Assembly: GCA_023333565.1 (NCBI GenBank)
Contig: JAJKFH010001315.1
Location: forward strand, 1,178,001-1,242,000
DNA: 64,000 nt
Direction of reading: 5' to 3'
Origin: Puffinus mauretanicus
Taxonomy: Eukaryota > Chordata > Aves > Procellariiformes > Procellariidae
In this document: positions 22,501 to 37,222 of the stretch, piece after piece
How positions within the stretch are numbered: the first letter of the stretch is position 1
Layout of the letters: each line of letters opens with the position of its first letter
Notes under the pieces: model-generated
Database searches by the model: none
Seen by the model: only the letters and a program-made list of their open reading frames with translations
What the model was told of the DNA's origin: nothing
Position numbers and translations under genes: made by a program

Positions 22501-25500
22501 ACTCCCCTTAGCAACTTGCATGGGGTGGCCAGAGGCAGCTGCACCCGCTTTTTATTCAGCGCAGATCAGGCCCCCAGCAACATCTAAGGCAGGCGACTAA
22601 CACATGCCATCTGAATTGCACCCAAAAGGTGTCTTTTTCTCTCCACTGACTACAAGCTAGCTTAGATACAGTTCATAGGTATCTAGTGTTAGGCAAGATG
22701 AATGCCATGCTGTATCCTTTAAGTCAATTAAAAAGCTTAGGAATTCACAATTTTTAAATTAAATAATCCAAATTAAGTTCAGCATTAAGGACTTTTTTTC
22801 CCAGCTGCACATTTCCCTGAGCTCTGTTGTTACCTCATGAGATGAAGCAATGGTGAGGAGAAGCTACTGGATATGGCCAGAGGGATGCTCAGCTCCAGCC
22901 TCTGCCTGGCAGATCAGCAACATGAATATTAGGCACCTGTTTCTGAGGCTTACAAGAAAATTTTTAGCTTTTGTACACTCCCCCAACTTAGTTCAGCATA
23001 CAACAGAACAAAGTTTTGGGGTTCCTGAAGGTACCGGTTCAGATGTGACAAAACAAGTCCTGGGGCAGCCCCTGGGACACAGGGAGAAGCAAGCAAAAGC
23101 TCAAAGACTTTAAGTAAAAATACTAGAAGAAACCATTTACGTATTTTCTGCCACCCAGCTAAAAATCTCTGTTAGCAATGGCTTTTAAATCTAAACAGCG
23201 ATAAGATTTTGAAGACTTGACATTTAAGAGCTCTTATCTCCTTTTCAAAAATATGATTATTCATAGCACTTCATTTTCATGACAATAGGGTCATATTAAG
23301 TTATTCCTGTGCATTTTCTAGTTGGCTTTTCCAACCAAGTTTTTTATAAATTTTTTGTTCTCTTTTAAGGGTTTTCAGGAACTTTTCAGTGTAGTTTCTC
23401 AACAGAAAGCCCTAGAAGCAAGAACTTTAGGAAAAATCTACTTCAGTTGATTCAAGTAGCTATGTGAGAGTGGACTTATTTTAGAAAAAATAAAAATAAA
23501 AAAAACAAGGTCTACATGTAGATGGTAAACTTTTTCTAAGCAGTGAGCAACACAGATATCCTAAATGAATAAGTGAATAAGTAAAATATAGGTTGAGGTC
23601 AGGAGGGTTCTGATTTCCATGGTGGAAGGAAGCAAGAAAGCCTGCCACATCTAAGCCTACAAATTATTTCAGTGACATTTGTACATGTAGACCAACCTTT
23701 ATATCTGTCAACATTTAACAGAATAATTAAATACACACTTAAAATTCAAGACAAAATGATTGCTTACTTTTCTCTCCCAACAAATCTTGCAACTCTTATT
23801 GTACAATTTCAAAGGAAAGCAAGTAAATATTTATTTTTGAAGTATGCAGCTGAATAACATTTGCATACATGCAAAACATTTGCTTTTATTAGAAGTGTTC
23901 AGAAGAAAAAAGATCAGCCTTTAACTGGCCACTGCGCTAGATTTATAACGGAGTAAACATAAATTAAGATGACGGTCATCCCTTAAAATGTTACAAGCTC
24001 AGAGCTAGATCTGTCCCTGTGAGGATCAGTAGGGATTTTGCATGTTTTACCTGTACGAGACACCTGTAGAGCGCCTTGCTTCTGTCCCAAGGAAGACCTG
24101 TATTTTTAGTGTACTGCAGTACTCCACTTGATGGAGCAGTTTCCCTGGATTTCCGTTTTGCCTGGGTCCCACTCCAGTCTACCTTCATGCTACCTCAATC
24201 CATCAGGAGTGTTTCCTACCAGTTTGCTCCCTGGGTGCTGTTAAGGAAACGAGCCCAGACTGAGAGCTTTGTGGAAAAGCGTTCTACCGAGCATAACCTT
24301 ACACAGAAGGGGAAGTCAGGAGCTTAACATTCAATTCCTTGCATTCATATTGTTAATTTTTTAAAATGCTGAATTCCTCTGTTGTTTAAGTAGAGGCATT
24401 ACAATATATTCAGACTTGGGGAAAAAAAATAAATTAAGCAGGGATTTGGAGAACAAGCCTTAGGGCTCTGTTCTGGAACGTCTTCCAGAAAAGAAACTGG
24501 TTTGCAGGCAGTGTCGTGTATGGCCAGTATCCTCTGAAGGAGACTGAAGTTTGCTCTTGCCCCAGTATAAGAACAGACTTCAGCACGGGTTTCCCTACTC
24601 GTACTAACACTGTCAAAAATCTGATTCTCTCTCACAGCAAATTTTATAGGAAAAAAGAAAAAGAACCAAATTCACATAGACAGCTACAGAAATGGACCAA
24701 ACTAATTGATTGTATCTCAGCAACAGGAGACCTCACATTCTTTATGAAATAAGGTCTCCATTATTATTAAAGATATACAGTTACAAGCTAACATAGAAAT
24801 AAGGATACAGGATGCTGTTCCGAAGGCTTAAAAAAAAAAATCCTCTGTAATCAATATACTGGCAAATTACAACTTTAGCAGCAGCAGTTTGGTATCTGGC
24901 TTACTTCCTAATCCTTTAATCTTGTCTGCTACAGCCACACTGATACTGCCAACAAATGCCATGCCATAAAAGGTGGGTATTCTCACATACTTTCCTATGC
25001 TTTGCATGATTAGAGCTTAAATCTACTCATCGCGAACTTCCTGAATGATAATGGGATTTGGGCAAACAGTCAAGATTTCATGGTGACACTTGTGAACTGT
25101 AGTCAAGTCTCTGGCTGAGAAGCATCCCTTTAAGCATATCAAGAATCAAAGTGCCTTCTTTCCTTTTCCGTTTGCAAAATTTAGCTGTCTCACTTTGTGA
25201 AAAGAGATTCTTATTCCTTGTTTTTAATGTAAGGCTTTGTACAGCCCCAGTAGTAACTGCTAACAGAGCTGATGCCAGGGTGACCCACGGCTTGCAACCA
25301 AGCAGTCAGAGAACTGGGGAGACCCACATACAATATTGCTGACTGCTTGCCTAGATATATTTTAAAGAAAGCTGCCATAAGTTTCTTGTAGTCTTGTGCT
25401 GCAAGATATCTATTACATATTTTGGTTAAGAGAAAGACATCCTAGGAACAGGCTACTGTCAGTTCACACCTCAGGAGTTGAGCCAAAACTTCTTATATTT

Positions 25501-28500
25501 CTGCTAGAGTTGACATTCAAGAGGAAAACAAAGTCAGGGACCAAAAAAAACCCCAACACCTCTGCTTTGATTTAATTTGAGGGACTTCCAAAGTTGACAA
25601 ACAAAATGTATAAGAGCAGCAGGAGAGGAGGGAGAGGGAAAAGAGAAAGAGGCAGCCCTAACACAGATGCAGAGCTGCTGAACTTAAGAGTTTTTGAAAA
25701 TAAAAGTCAAAAAGACTTTGTCCTATCAACGTTATAGCCTGACATCTTGGGCCAAGTCCCCGACTGGCATAAGTTACAGGAGCTTTGCTGAAGTTGCCTC
25801 TATTTATAACAGATGGGGACCTGGCACTGCGGTCGTGCAGAAGCTAGAAGAGCTGGTTTGTACGCGTGTAGTTCCTACCAAGTTCATAGCCGAGAAGTGT
25901 ACCGGAGCAAACCTCACATACTACCACGGTGTCAAAAATCAGTCCCTACTTCTTCCTAAACCACTGCAGTAAACTGTCCAGGCTAGTCTGGAGAAAACGT
26001 ACCATTTCCTCCTTTGCTTCTTTCTCCTACAGCCCTGGCACTGCAGGCTTGCAAGGACACCTTCTAAACAATTTCTCTATCTGAATGAAGGTTAGAAATT
26101 ACTATTGTCCAGGAAGATAGCTGACACACGTGTGACTAAGACAACATGAGCATTTGTCCCTTGTCACTCCAGGGCTTGGCTGGGCACAATACAGTCTACC
26201 CCATTTTTATTAAGTTGGAGAGCATCCCATAAACTTGCTTAGCTTATTTGCTTTGTTATTCAGCTTAAAGAAAAACAAAATCCCCAAAACAGAACCAACA
26301 TGTGGAGGAACAACAGACCAGTGAAGTTCAAAGCAAACAAAAGCAAGTTCCTTCCCCCACCACTTGCCAAACTCCATCAGGACAGTGGCAAACTCAGACC
26401 CTTGAAACTACTTGGCTTAAAGGGTTGTAGTGAAACTAAAACCCAAGACTACAATCTGGGAGCACACCTTGTCCCACCCTGCAGCAGGAGGGCAGCAATA
26501 CCCAGGCTCCTCAGAGACTGTGTGTCTGACCATCCTAAAATTCCCGCTGTCATAACCCAAACTGAATTGTTCCCAGCTTTACGTCCTAACTTTTTATGGT
26601 ACTTCTCCTGTGTTGTTAATGGATTTCCCTTTTCCAAGCAGAAACAGCTTTCAAGCTCATTACTGAGCAGACCTTATCTGAAAGGAGCTGCTGTCCCTCA
26701 GGAACGTAGCGGAAAATATGAAATCACAATGAAAGTTATATCTGGAAACTGCATGTGATGAGCTGAAACTTTGTTATGGGAAATACGCTGCTTCTGTTCA
26801 GCAACAACCTTGGCATACTTTTTTTTTTTCCCAGAAATCAAGTCCTACATTGCTTCGTGACAAAAGTAAATAATGACTCATTAAATGATCCTAAGAAGAA
26901 AAACTGAAGGCTTGCTCCTCTCAAAGGTATTTGCACTGGGAAATTTGATAATGTCACCAACTACAGCAGCAAACATTACTTGAAGATTTTCTCTCTTCGT
27001 TGAGCCAGCCAGCAGCATGCTGAAACCACTGCTCTACGTGGTTGTGCAGTCACCTTCACAACAAAGCTTTGTTTTTCCATCCTGAGACAAAGTTCGATAC
27101 AGAAAAAGCTATACATCAAAAAGGCTGTGTGAAGAATTAGACAGAAGCACTGCCACAGCTGGTCTTCTCAATGCCAGGCACACTGCACTTAAGTGACCAA
27201 CTCTCTCATTGGAAAGCTTATTTTAATTCTACTTGTTTGACTAAATACTCCAAAACAATATTGTTACTAAATAGGTAACACCTATTACCATAGTATTCAG
27301 CCCTTGTACCAAACTAAATATTCATGCAAGACTCTCAAAGACAAGAGGCAGATTCGTTTAACAAAAATAGGAAAGCATGATACAGAAAGTGTGATATGGA
27401 AAGTCTATGTGAAATGTCTGATACTACACAGCAAACCCACTACGGAGCAGGGACTTGAAGCCAATTCCAAAGGTATATTTAAAATTAAATAAATTATTCT
27501 TCCCCTCCATTTCACACAGTTAAGGCATCAGCACTGTCAGGTTAAGCAGGCAATTAGTTTACTCCTCCTAGGTTACCTCATCCATAGTAAGTTGCCTTGG
27601 TTGGGGTTTTGGTGGGGAAGAGGGGAGGGTGGGTTATCTTTCATTTGCAGCCACCACTTTGACACTGTAAGGTCTCCGCAATAACATTTTTCTTAGCAAC
27701 CTCTTTAGCACCTACAGGAATGGTGCCCTGACGTTTGATAGAGACTACAGTAGCAAAAAGTCGTATATATTAAATTGAAAACTACATAAGTTCTATTTAA
27801 GAACAAATTAAATCTTTTTATGCATTTCTGCAGCTAAAATTTGTGGCATATTCAGACCTGGAACTTTAGTTGAGTCATTAAAATGCAAAAAAAATTAGAT
27901 GTAGCTGTCTACAGTAATGAGGGTATTCATATTTGCAGCTTGACTCTCAACTCTATTGAGACTTACATATATTTTTAATAAGTTTTCATCCAGCTAAAAC
28001 GGTATATATAATTAAGTCAGATACAATCTTTCTACAAAGATTTCTTCACACTGTAGGTTTATAGCTACATTCCTTTTTCTTTTAATGGTCATATCTTTCT
28101 GTGTGCACTCCTTGGGTATGCATTGATGTCGCAAGGTGCTCCCCGTCACTGGCTGGCACTGCCAGGAGCGAGAGCCAGGAGCTCCCCACACAATCCTGGC
28201 CATGCCCAGCCACAAGCCCAGGTGCTATTCCAGCCCCAGCCTGTTCTCCTGAAATAAGCCCTGAATGCATTAACTTTGGGGCAGTGCCCATCATCCTTTT
28301 CAGTCTTCATTTGACAATGGGATGGGGCTGTGTCTATCTTAGGGGAAAAATGTTCGACGCCCACTGAAGAGGAGGATATATCCACCAAGAGGGGGATAGT
28401 GCTTCATGTGCAACACCGGGCTAGTCGTCATCTTGAAATCAGTAGGGGCAGGTTGATCCTTTCTAACGCTTGCCACGCACTGCTCTGGGTCTGAATAACA

Positions 28501-31500
28501 TTTGCCAAATGCAAAACCTCTGCCTTTATCCAACTTTGACAAAAAGTGAGCTTTTTATATTTAGGACTGATACATTCAAATGCTTTAAGGTTCCAAAACT
28601 TTCTGAAAGTTTCCTATGCCCAAAAGCGATTTTGGACTGGGGCTCTATTTCCTTTTCGATACCAAACTGCTTGACTTATCTTCTCCCACGATGCATGACT
28701 GTCTTGTGGACATTTAACACATGTTTGTATACTGTGCTTATTGCAAAAGGCAGAGTTTTCCTCAGTTTATAGATATGGACATGCTCCTTAAGCCTTCCCT
28801 GATAATTCTAGATATGCGGAGAGAGCAGGTTTTGTATCTGCCTGTAAAGCCTTAGGTCTGCCATTTCTAAATAATTCCAGTAAGGAAAAAGCTATTGAAT
28901 TTTAACAGTTTCTGTTCAGCAAGCACCATGGTGTCACACACAAATATGTTTTCACCTTCTGGACTCTAGCTCAGCCAAGCAACTGCTTGTCATTCCTACA
29001 AGTGGCTGCAGTTTATTGCAACTTTTTCCTTAAGCCTACTCTCCTTTACAATCTCTAGATCACAAAAATCCTTCTGATATTTAAAGTGACTAAATTCTGA
29101 ATGTTGCCAATGCCATGATCTTATCGTATAAACCAACTTGCTGCTCTCTTATAGCTCCCGGGCACTTTTACAAGCTGTCTTTATCACCACTGCAACTTCT
29201 TACATATATTTATGTTCAAATCAACTACTGTGAGTACTGCAGACAATAGTAACTGCTTCTTTACATGTAAAATGCTCTCAAAAGCTTTGTTGCTATCCTC
29301 TGTTTAGTGTGTAGGCAGTCATTTACATAGTGGAAATGTTTTACCATTATTAGTGGGTTTGAAGCAGTTCATTTTGTGGCAGTTCCGCAGTCTCAGCAAA
29401 TATTTAAAAAAAAAAATCTGCATAAGAAATATTTAGATATTTTAGTCCCCTTTAAGCTGGATAAAACCACCCCCTTTTTCCTTATCAGTTACATGCACAG
29501 GGTTTAAATACAATATCGTGGGTACTGCTCAGACTCTGAATGTCTCTAAATTCTCTTTCGTTTTCTCTTTTCTACTCCCCATGGTCTGCCTCCTGCTTTC
29601 TCGCATCTGTCTGACAATACTCAGAATATTTTGGTAGGGGCAAAAAAGCAGTAAAATTTTAAGACGCACTGAAAGCCAGAGCGGCATTCTCTTGATGTAC
29701 AAGAGTCTTGTCTCCAAAGTCAACATTTCTTGTGAATAGCACACGCATGTCAAAATTAACAGGCTGTGCCCACATCCACATTCATGTTTCATTTCTAACT
29801 CAGCCCTTCCAGCCAGGTTAACACAAGCTGGAGGATGCTGTGCTTCCACCCCTGCACATGGAAAGTGATCCCAAGCATCTCCAGCTCACTCTCTTCACTG
29901 CACTCATTTCAGACCCAATGCCCAAAACAATCCATTCTTGATAGAGGACCACCTTTCTAGGGGAACGGAATGGCTCTTGCTTTCAAGAACAGCAGGCACA
30001 GCCACTCACGCTTAGCAGACACCATGTACAGCATACCCTCCTAAAGCAACACTAAAGCAGAGCCTCCGACCACAGAAATTACTCGAGCTCTGCTGAGGTG
30101 CATGAACCGGTGACAATTATCTCCACCTGACGACCTGCTCCAGAGGACATCCTGCTGTAGCAAGTTACATCAGCACATATATTTGAACCACTGTGGACTA
30201 TTTAAGGAAAAAGCTAAAAGGAACAACCCAAATTCTTATCAGAGGCTGCTTTGGCTAGAAATATCTAGTGAGGAAACATTAGGAGAAAGCATGAGGCTGC
30301 CTCTGACAAAGACCCTACCAGAGGTGCTATTAAAGGTTAAACAACTGATCTTTCCAATGAGTAATCCCTAGCTTTCATCTGCAGATGGCTGTTTGAGTGG
30401 ATTTTTCCTGAGCAGCTCAGGCGTATCCCTGCACTGCCCTTCTCCCAGCGAGTTGCCCTGCGCTGCGGCGTAAGGGAAACCAGCTCGGCCCACAGCGGCG
30501 TGGAACTATTTTAAGTAATAGTGTCTGATACTAGAGGAGCGTGAAATTCAGTCCTGTCATAGCTGAAATACCTAAACGCCCCTAAAAAAAAAGCTATTGC
30601 AAAAACCCTTCCAGAGGCTTATAAACTGAACTCTGGAAATTGCTCTCAAGTTGTAAGCCAGTAAAAGCTAAGTTCTGTAACTTACAACTTACTATTAAAA
30701 AAAATAAACAAAATACACCTATCCACAGCAACAGTCACACAGAGTTATATCTATTGCTCGAGGATTGAGTTGGAGAGATGAGTTTTCTTGCCTCTATTCT
30801 AAGACCCGTTATTGTGTATACAAAAGCAGCCGACATAACAACAACGTGTCACCAGCAGTACTGCTGGCCAGTTTATACAAGGCAGCAGAAGACGCAGGGG
30901 AGAAAATGCACTGTCACAATAAATATCTGTAGGCATATAGGCCCTCACTTTCTAGTATAAAATCTAGGACCAAAGAGCCCCATTGATTTGGCTTTAGTCA
31001 AACCCTAAAACATACAGGATTCCATCTAGAGAAATTAAACTCAACTAAAAACATAGAGAAAAGAAGAATAAGATCCATAATTATTCTTGGTATTATCTTC
31101 ATCATCCCACATAGCAGTGAAAAAAAACCTGCACCAAGAAATGCTTAAAGCTTATGTCTGCCGAGTTTCCCACTAATAATTTTCCCCTCCCCAAGAAAGC
31201 CACAGACAATGCAACCGTGGGCAGCCCTGGTTAGTCACACTTTGGTGTATTACTAATTTTTTTTTTTTTAAATCATTGCAGAACTGGAAAACCAAACTAA
31301 AATGTTAGTTGAAAAGATGACCAAGAAGAAAAAAAGTTATTTGCTTAATTGTGACAAATCCAGCAGCCAAGTGCCCCAAAACGATAGACTTTTAACCACC
31401 TCACCAATAGCGTTTCCACAGGAAACCCCAGGAAAGCGGGGTGTCTGCCTGAAGGCAGAGACAGCCAGCCAAAAAGGAGGTGACCAGGGCCCCGGCACCC

Positions 31501-33620
31501 CAAAGGACCCCTTTTCCCTGGTGCGAGGCCAGAGGGGCAGCTCCTGCCCCCAGCACTTCGGCATCTCTGCCCTAAGCTCCTGCGCGCTTTGCCCATATTG
31601 TAAGACTTGGGCTATGAGCTTTAGGAAGAGACCACCTCAACCCCAAGGCAGGCACAAAATCAGGTTGTTTTTTGTTTTGTTTTTTTTTTTTTTTTTTTTT
31701 GTTGTGTTTTTTTTACGCCTAGTCCTTTCCTCCAGCTTCTTGCATCATTCTTCCTGATTTAATACACAATTTTAGCTCCCCATGTCATGGGTTACTGGCA
31801 CACTCAGCTCTTGCTTAAGAGTGTAAGCAATCTTTACACTCTGTCCTAGCCTACTCATTTCCTTAACAGATATACTAAAACATCTGGTTAAATGCATTTC
31901 TCATTCACTGTAAATAAGTCATGAAAATATATACCTGAAGCTTTTTTCAGAGCTGGTATTCAGCTGACGTTACTAATCATAATTTGCTGCACTTTTCTGT
32001 TGCAGGCAGAATGCTTGGCCAGTGTAATTCGATAGTTGTAGAGGAAAGGGCACGCCCTTCGCTAGGGGAAGTTGTCAGAAATCCACTGAAAAACGCAGAA
32101 CCATAGCGAGACGCCAGCTGAGCATTTGGCCTTAAACATAACCCTAGCCATAAGATGCAAAAATAATTTCTCTGATTGTATCTTTGCACGATACCATTCG
32201 CAGTCTTAAAATTAATAATAATACAAAAAAAAAAGAAGTGGACCAGGCAAATTTTGGCACATTGTGGAGAAGCAGCGACAATGCCATGGCCCCACAGATA
32301 TTCAGCAAACATGTTAAAAGCGCAATTCAGAATAGGAGGGAAAGCTATTCCCATCCATCAGTATGGAGTAGACTTTTACTCCCATTTACAACTTCAGTTG
32401 TCAATTAGTGGAAGAATAGACTTGAAAATTATACAACCACTTCAGAAGTGAGGAACATCACTTCCTAGGATGCTTATTCCTCTTTTGAAAAGCTTAAACA
32501 ATGTCTAACACACTGAACAGAGTCAGGAGACCCGATCACAAAGGCAGCAGCAGAGAACAAAAGCACTGTTATAACTCCAGGTTGCTGAAACACTCGTATA
32601 CCAATATGAAGATGTGAAAAATGTTGTTACACACACATAATACTGCCTGTCTTATTCAAATCTAAAATATCTCAGTTTAAAATCTGTATTCCTCCCGGGG
32701 ATAATACAGAAAAGCAGAAATACAAGCAATAACCAATGGGAGAGGGTATTTCTAAATATTACTGTCATGAGTTGAGGTATTTTGCTACTCCACTCATGAA
32801 AATAATAGCATGCATCACTATTACCGACTACAACTGAGGCACAAATTAAAGCCAGGTTAAGCCAGTGACACACCATGTTGAGCTTTTAAAAACTTTGGCT
32901 TATTTGCCATTTCCCCCCGTTTCTCTCTTGTAAGTGCTCAAAGCCTGAACCTGCAAGTAGCTTGTTCCTCTGATGCCCAGCATTCACCCTCCCCACCACA
33001 TTCAGGCGTCAAAGGCAAATACAAAAATGCTGCCAGCAGAAAGTGCATAGCTCCAAAGGCAGATGTTTAGCACACTGGTAAATGGTCATTTTGCTATCCA
33101 TGTGTGATATTTTGGGACTTTAAAACTTCCATGTTTAACGGAGGAACAATGAATAAGTGCACTCTGAAAGGTCACGAAGGAGAAAGCACTTCTTCAAAGC
33201 ATAAAACAAGCTTCAAAGTATACCTAAATACTGGTGGCACCTACCTATCCAGTAAGGGATCAGGGGACTGCTTTGCCAGACACTATACAGACACACTTTC
33301 CTTATATTTCTTATGAATGAAGAAGCCCTGTTTAAAAAAAGCAAGAGCAGCTGTTAAGCTGAACACTGGGCTCTTTGAAAGTTATGTGACATCTTTAGAA
33401 GGAAAAACCTATAACTCTATCCACAGAAATGTGTTGCTTATATAAGTGATGAAATAGAGAAAAGAGTTGAAGGATTATTTTTTTTTAACTGCTTACACCA
33501 TGACTAATGCGAGTCCTCTTTGGTTACTTTCCACTGAAACATCAGAGTGTAAAAATATTACCCAGCTATTTGGTGCCTGTTGGAGTAAGTCACTTTGCCT
33601 GTGCCACACTATAAATAATG
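10512..33620. other. Long stretch with no gene I can support
   Basis: About 23 kb of AT-rich DNA. Open frames are short and random in composition, and I could not pair any with convincing splice sites or a known family. There are A/T homopolymers (for example 17391-17410, 31679-31700) and GC-richer patches near 17.43-17.95 kb and 28.1-28.25 kb. I see no LTR ends, no CR1 3' ends and no tRNA-like folds. It lies beyond the stop codon of the minus-strand gene, so its right end may hold that gene's 3' UTR. Confidence 0.5.
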
Positions 33621-33623
33621 ATA

Positions 33624-33705
33624 TTAGCGGCAAGGAGTCAACTGCTCGAATACTAGCAGATCCCCAGCACTTGTCTGGGCAAGCAAACGCTTCAACTCCA
33701 CACAT
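33624..33705 (-). CDS. Candidate last coding exon with stop
   Basis: The acceptor reads TGCTCTTTTAAAAG before 33705. One base completes the split codon from the upstream exon (phase 2 end), then 26 codons (start CVELKRLLAQ, end FEQLTPCR) run to TAA at 33624-33626. The helical, leucine-rich reading fits the exons before it. The acceptor is only moderate, and another frame is also open here, so this is the least certain end of the chain. No clear poly(A) signal was assigned downstream. Confidence 0.3.
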
Positions 33706-34206
33706 CTTTTAAAAGAGCAACTATTGGCCACTAAATCTTACACTCATACTTTTGGGTTGGGTTTGGGTTTTTTTGTTTGTTTTTTAACAGTTTCTGCTTT
33801 TCAAGAATGCAGAGGGAAGCACAATCTCCCATAAGAGGTAGGAGTTTTTTAATCATTTCCTTTTCCTTCTGAAGGCTACCCCCCAGCTTTCTACTTGTGT
33901 TTTGTTTCATAACGCAATTGCAGCTGCATCATAGGTAGGAATAATTTATTATGCCAACTCCGTAATAAGAAACCCTCTAGAGGCTTACCACTATGAGCAC
34001 AAACAGGTCAAGTCCTACAAAACCAGGAAATGTTGAAAAACCCATTTTAGAAACTGTCTCTACTGCTTGCCAGTTCTCTGATAATGGGAAGAAGAAAAAG
34101 GTTTTAAAGGTGTCCTGCTTAGCCTAGCATTCAACTTGGCTGTGCGTTTAACTAAGAAATTACCCGAATTAAAATGAATAACATTTTAAGCGTTTGCAAA
34201 GTTAAC

Positions 34207-34337
34207 TTGACAATGTTTTTGCCAAGAGCCTCAATATGATCCTTCTCTCTATCTGGGAAGATGTGTTCAGGGAGGGTTTTTAAGAGCCTTAGGGCATTGC
34301 TGTACTGCTGCTCGGAAGCACATAAGACATCTAGAAA
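34207..34337 (-). CDS. Candidate internal exon, 43 codons
   Basis: The acceptor is GTGCTCTGCAG and the exon opens in phase 0 as FLDVLCASEQQYSNALRLL, continuing through KTLPEHIFPDREKDHIEAL. The donor is GTTAAC, a weak site, leaving two bases of a codon. The composition (charged helices with regular leucines) is unlike the surrounding intron. The upstream exon 34944-35030 ends in phase 0 and the downstream exon completes the split codon. The frame stays open past the donor to about 34152. Confidence 0.45.
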
Positions 34338-34943
34338 CTGCAGAGCACTTGGTAGCATTAATAGCACATGCAGTTGTTATGTGACCCATTTTAATAGCAC
34401 ACTAACAACAATCCTTGGGTAAACCTGGATTGTCACGAGTCAGAAGAGCACTCTGTGATTAATAGAGTTTCTCCTCTGGTCCTGCAAGTGTTTTTTCTAA
34501 CCAAGCATGTAGTACAGGCCCCATAAAACTAGGACCTATGGTGCTTTTTGGGTCTGTAATTTTATCTTACCTGCATATGTGCCAAGCAGCTGTATGAGAG
34601 AAGCTACACTGAGCCACCGCTTTAGTTAGGGCTGGCATCTGTTAACTGCACCCACTTACCCTGGGGAGAGGCAACTCAGTACCATTTTCCCCACAGCATT
34701 CACAAACCAGAATCTCATAACAGAGATGTAGTTGTTTATAAATGGATGATTTGCCAGGTCTAGCAGAGGGACACAGTTTGCATGTTGTTATAGGCCTCTC
34801 ACCAGGGGCTTCACCACCAGCCAGCACTGTTGATCTTTCCTACTTACACTTGCAAACATTGCTAATTTCAGAAGGGAAAAAAAAAAACCAAACAACAAGA
34901 CACACAAACCCAAACCCACATTTTCACTATATTATGTGTTAAC

Positions 34944-35030
34944 TAATCCTTGAATTGCTAAATCTGGAACAATAGCCTTTGTTTGAGATCTGTTTAGAAA
35001 GGCTAATACATGTAATGGCAGTTTCTCCAT
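34944..35030 (-). CDS. Candidate internal exon, 29 codons
   Basis: A good acceptor (T-rich tract, then AAACTTCAG) precedes ATGGAGAAACTG. The 87-base exon reads MEKLPLHVLAFLNRSQ then TKAIVPDLAIQGL in phase 0 at both ends, and the donor is GTTAAC. The ATG is read as an internal methionine. A 606-bp intron leads to the next exon. Confidence 0.45.
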
Positions 35031-35245
35031 CTGAAGTTTTAATTCATTCAAGAAAAATAAAAAACAACAACTGGTTCTTGTTTCATATCTTTCCTTCAAG
35101 GGGGGGAAAAGTTGCATGAATTGTTTTCAGCCCCGTCCTGATACACCAGGTTTCACTGTAAAGCCTTGCTCCAGAGCAAGGACTTGACCCTCTCACTGGC
35201 AATAGCTCCTCATAGAGCACAACTGCGCGTTCTTCTTGCTCAGAC

Positions 35246-35276
35246 CTTCAAGAAACGCTTTGGTCTATACTGTTTG
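35246..35276 (-). CDS. Possible 31-base microexon
   Basis: Acceptor GTGCTACTTCCAG and donor AAG|GTCTGAG frame 31 bases. One base plus ten codons (KQYRPKRFLK) connect the phase-2 end of exon 41581-41839 to the phase-0 start of exon 34944-35030. Such a connection is needed, but a similar 31-base candidate with matching phases exists at 40507-40537, so the choice is open. Confidence 0.2.
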
Positions 35277-37204
35277 CTGGAAGTAGCACTTCATGGAGCA
35301 TGTAACATGCAAGTACAGAAGGAATTCTTAAGGATCTAACAAATATGGCATTTGCTAGGAACTGTTTCTGGGTTCATACCCCTAGCTATTTTCTCATTAA
35401 CATCTAGAAATAGAGGAAAAGCATTTGAAGATATGATGAAGCAAGCGAAGGGAATTCTTCTCATCCACATGCTGGACTTTCTATCTCATCCTAGCACATC
35501 AAACCAAGAGTGCGCGATATGTTACTTTACTGTCAGTTCATGCAAAAAGCGCCATCACAGCAACAAATTAATTTCACAAAAACCACATAGAAATGCCAGA
35601 TACTATATTATTAGAGGCAGGTAGTTTCAAAAGCAGTATTGAATACAGTCTATAGGCAATGATCAGGATCAGTGCTAGAAACACACAGGTTGCCTGTGCT
35701 CCAGCCATAGGACACAAGGCAGAAAATCAGCATGAGGAAATGAGGGATGTCACCAAATATTAGCTACTCTTACTACAGGAAATAATGCAAGCCCTGATCA
35801 TAATTAGAATAGAAACCATAGCCTACTTTTATTTCATTAGCAATGTTTAGTAGGGATCGACAGATATTTTATGTTGTAATGTTATGTTGAAAATAATTCC
35901 AGGTGAAGCCTTTTATCCTATTGAAAGGCAACGTTTCTAACTAAATTTTTATTTTATATAAATATTTATTTATTGTGAGTTAAGCTTTGATTTACCTAAA
36001 CCCTTTTGGATTAAAAGCCTCCAGTTGCTAATTTTTCCACAGAAAAAGGGGTGCCAGATTTGATTAGTCTAATTTATACTCTCCTCTCTGTTGTGGGTGA
36101 GGATGCACTTACACTTCAAAGTAGGAAAAGAATTTCTTTTTCAGGCTTCACTGTTAGAGTTATTTTTATTTCAGAAAGGATTTCCTTTTCTTTCTATATA
36201 GCAACTTGACTATCTAAAAAGCTATGAAATGGGATGAATAACATGCTTGAATGATATATGCATCAGCTTCATACTTACACTCGCCTGCCCCACCAGACTC
36301 ATGCAAATACAGTGTACAGGGCAGACTCCACACTGCCTCCAATTAGTCCCCCTCTACGGTCCCTGCATTTGGCTCTGAATTCCTTGCTGAGGAAACCACC
36401 TAGTGCTGCAATATAATTAACATATCACCTTGGCCATTGCTCGCTATGATAGCAAAAAAAACCCAACACACCAAACCAAAACACACCACAAAACACAGAA
36501 AAACTAGCTTCTATCCAAAGAAATGACCTGACCTTAGCAGTGATTTACTTGAAGCCACATAATTCCCAGGTCTTGAGCTGAGATCAGTTTTATGAAATAA
36601 GTTCATCATTTTAGCTGGTATTAGTCTTTCAGAAAAAAAGAGAAAGAAATATTCACTTTCTCCCTCAAGCTGAAGAAAGTGAATTATGGGAGAAGATTAA
36701 AAAGTGATCTGAGTGAGATTGCCCGGTTTCAGTTTTCATATTGAATTCAAACTGCTGCTTTTGTTGTTTAAGCATAATTTATGAAAATTTGAGAAGCCCT
36801 TTGAAAGACAGAATTATCGTGAAGTTACCACTACCACACAGCATTATTACCATTAAGTTTCACAAGTGTACATTCATTTTTCCACTACCGAAGAGATTTT
36901 AGATATGTCGCTATCTGCTGTCCTTAACAATGTATCAATATTTATAAGCAAATCTAATGGATTTTTTAATCAAAGATTGCTCTAAATATCTAAGGAATCA
37001 TGAAAAAAGTTTTGAAAGATAGGATAAGAAAATAAATGAGGTTCCTTTTGCCTACTACCGGAACACACGGTAGTCTGAAGTGTCTCCATGCCTGCAGGAT
37101 AAATTGAAAATAAATCCATTGGTTTCAGCCTACAACCATACATCTCCTGCATTTCAGAAGTGACTGCCCCTAGTCAGGAGGCGTTAAACATTTTTTGTGA
37201 AAAG

Positions 37205-37222
37205 AAAAAAAAAAAAAAAAAG
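37205..37222. repeat. Poly(A) run
   Basis: About 17 A residues in a row in the intron, not attached to a recognisable retrotransposon end. Confidence 0.6.
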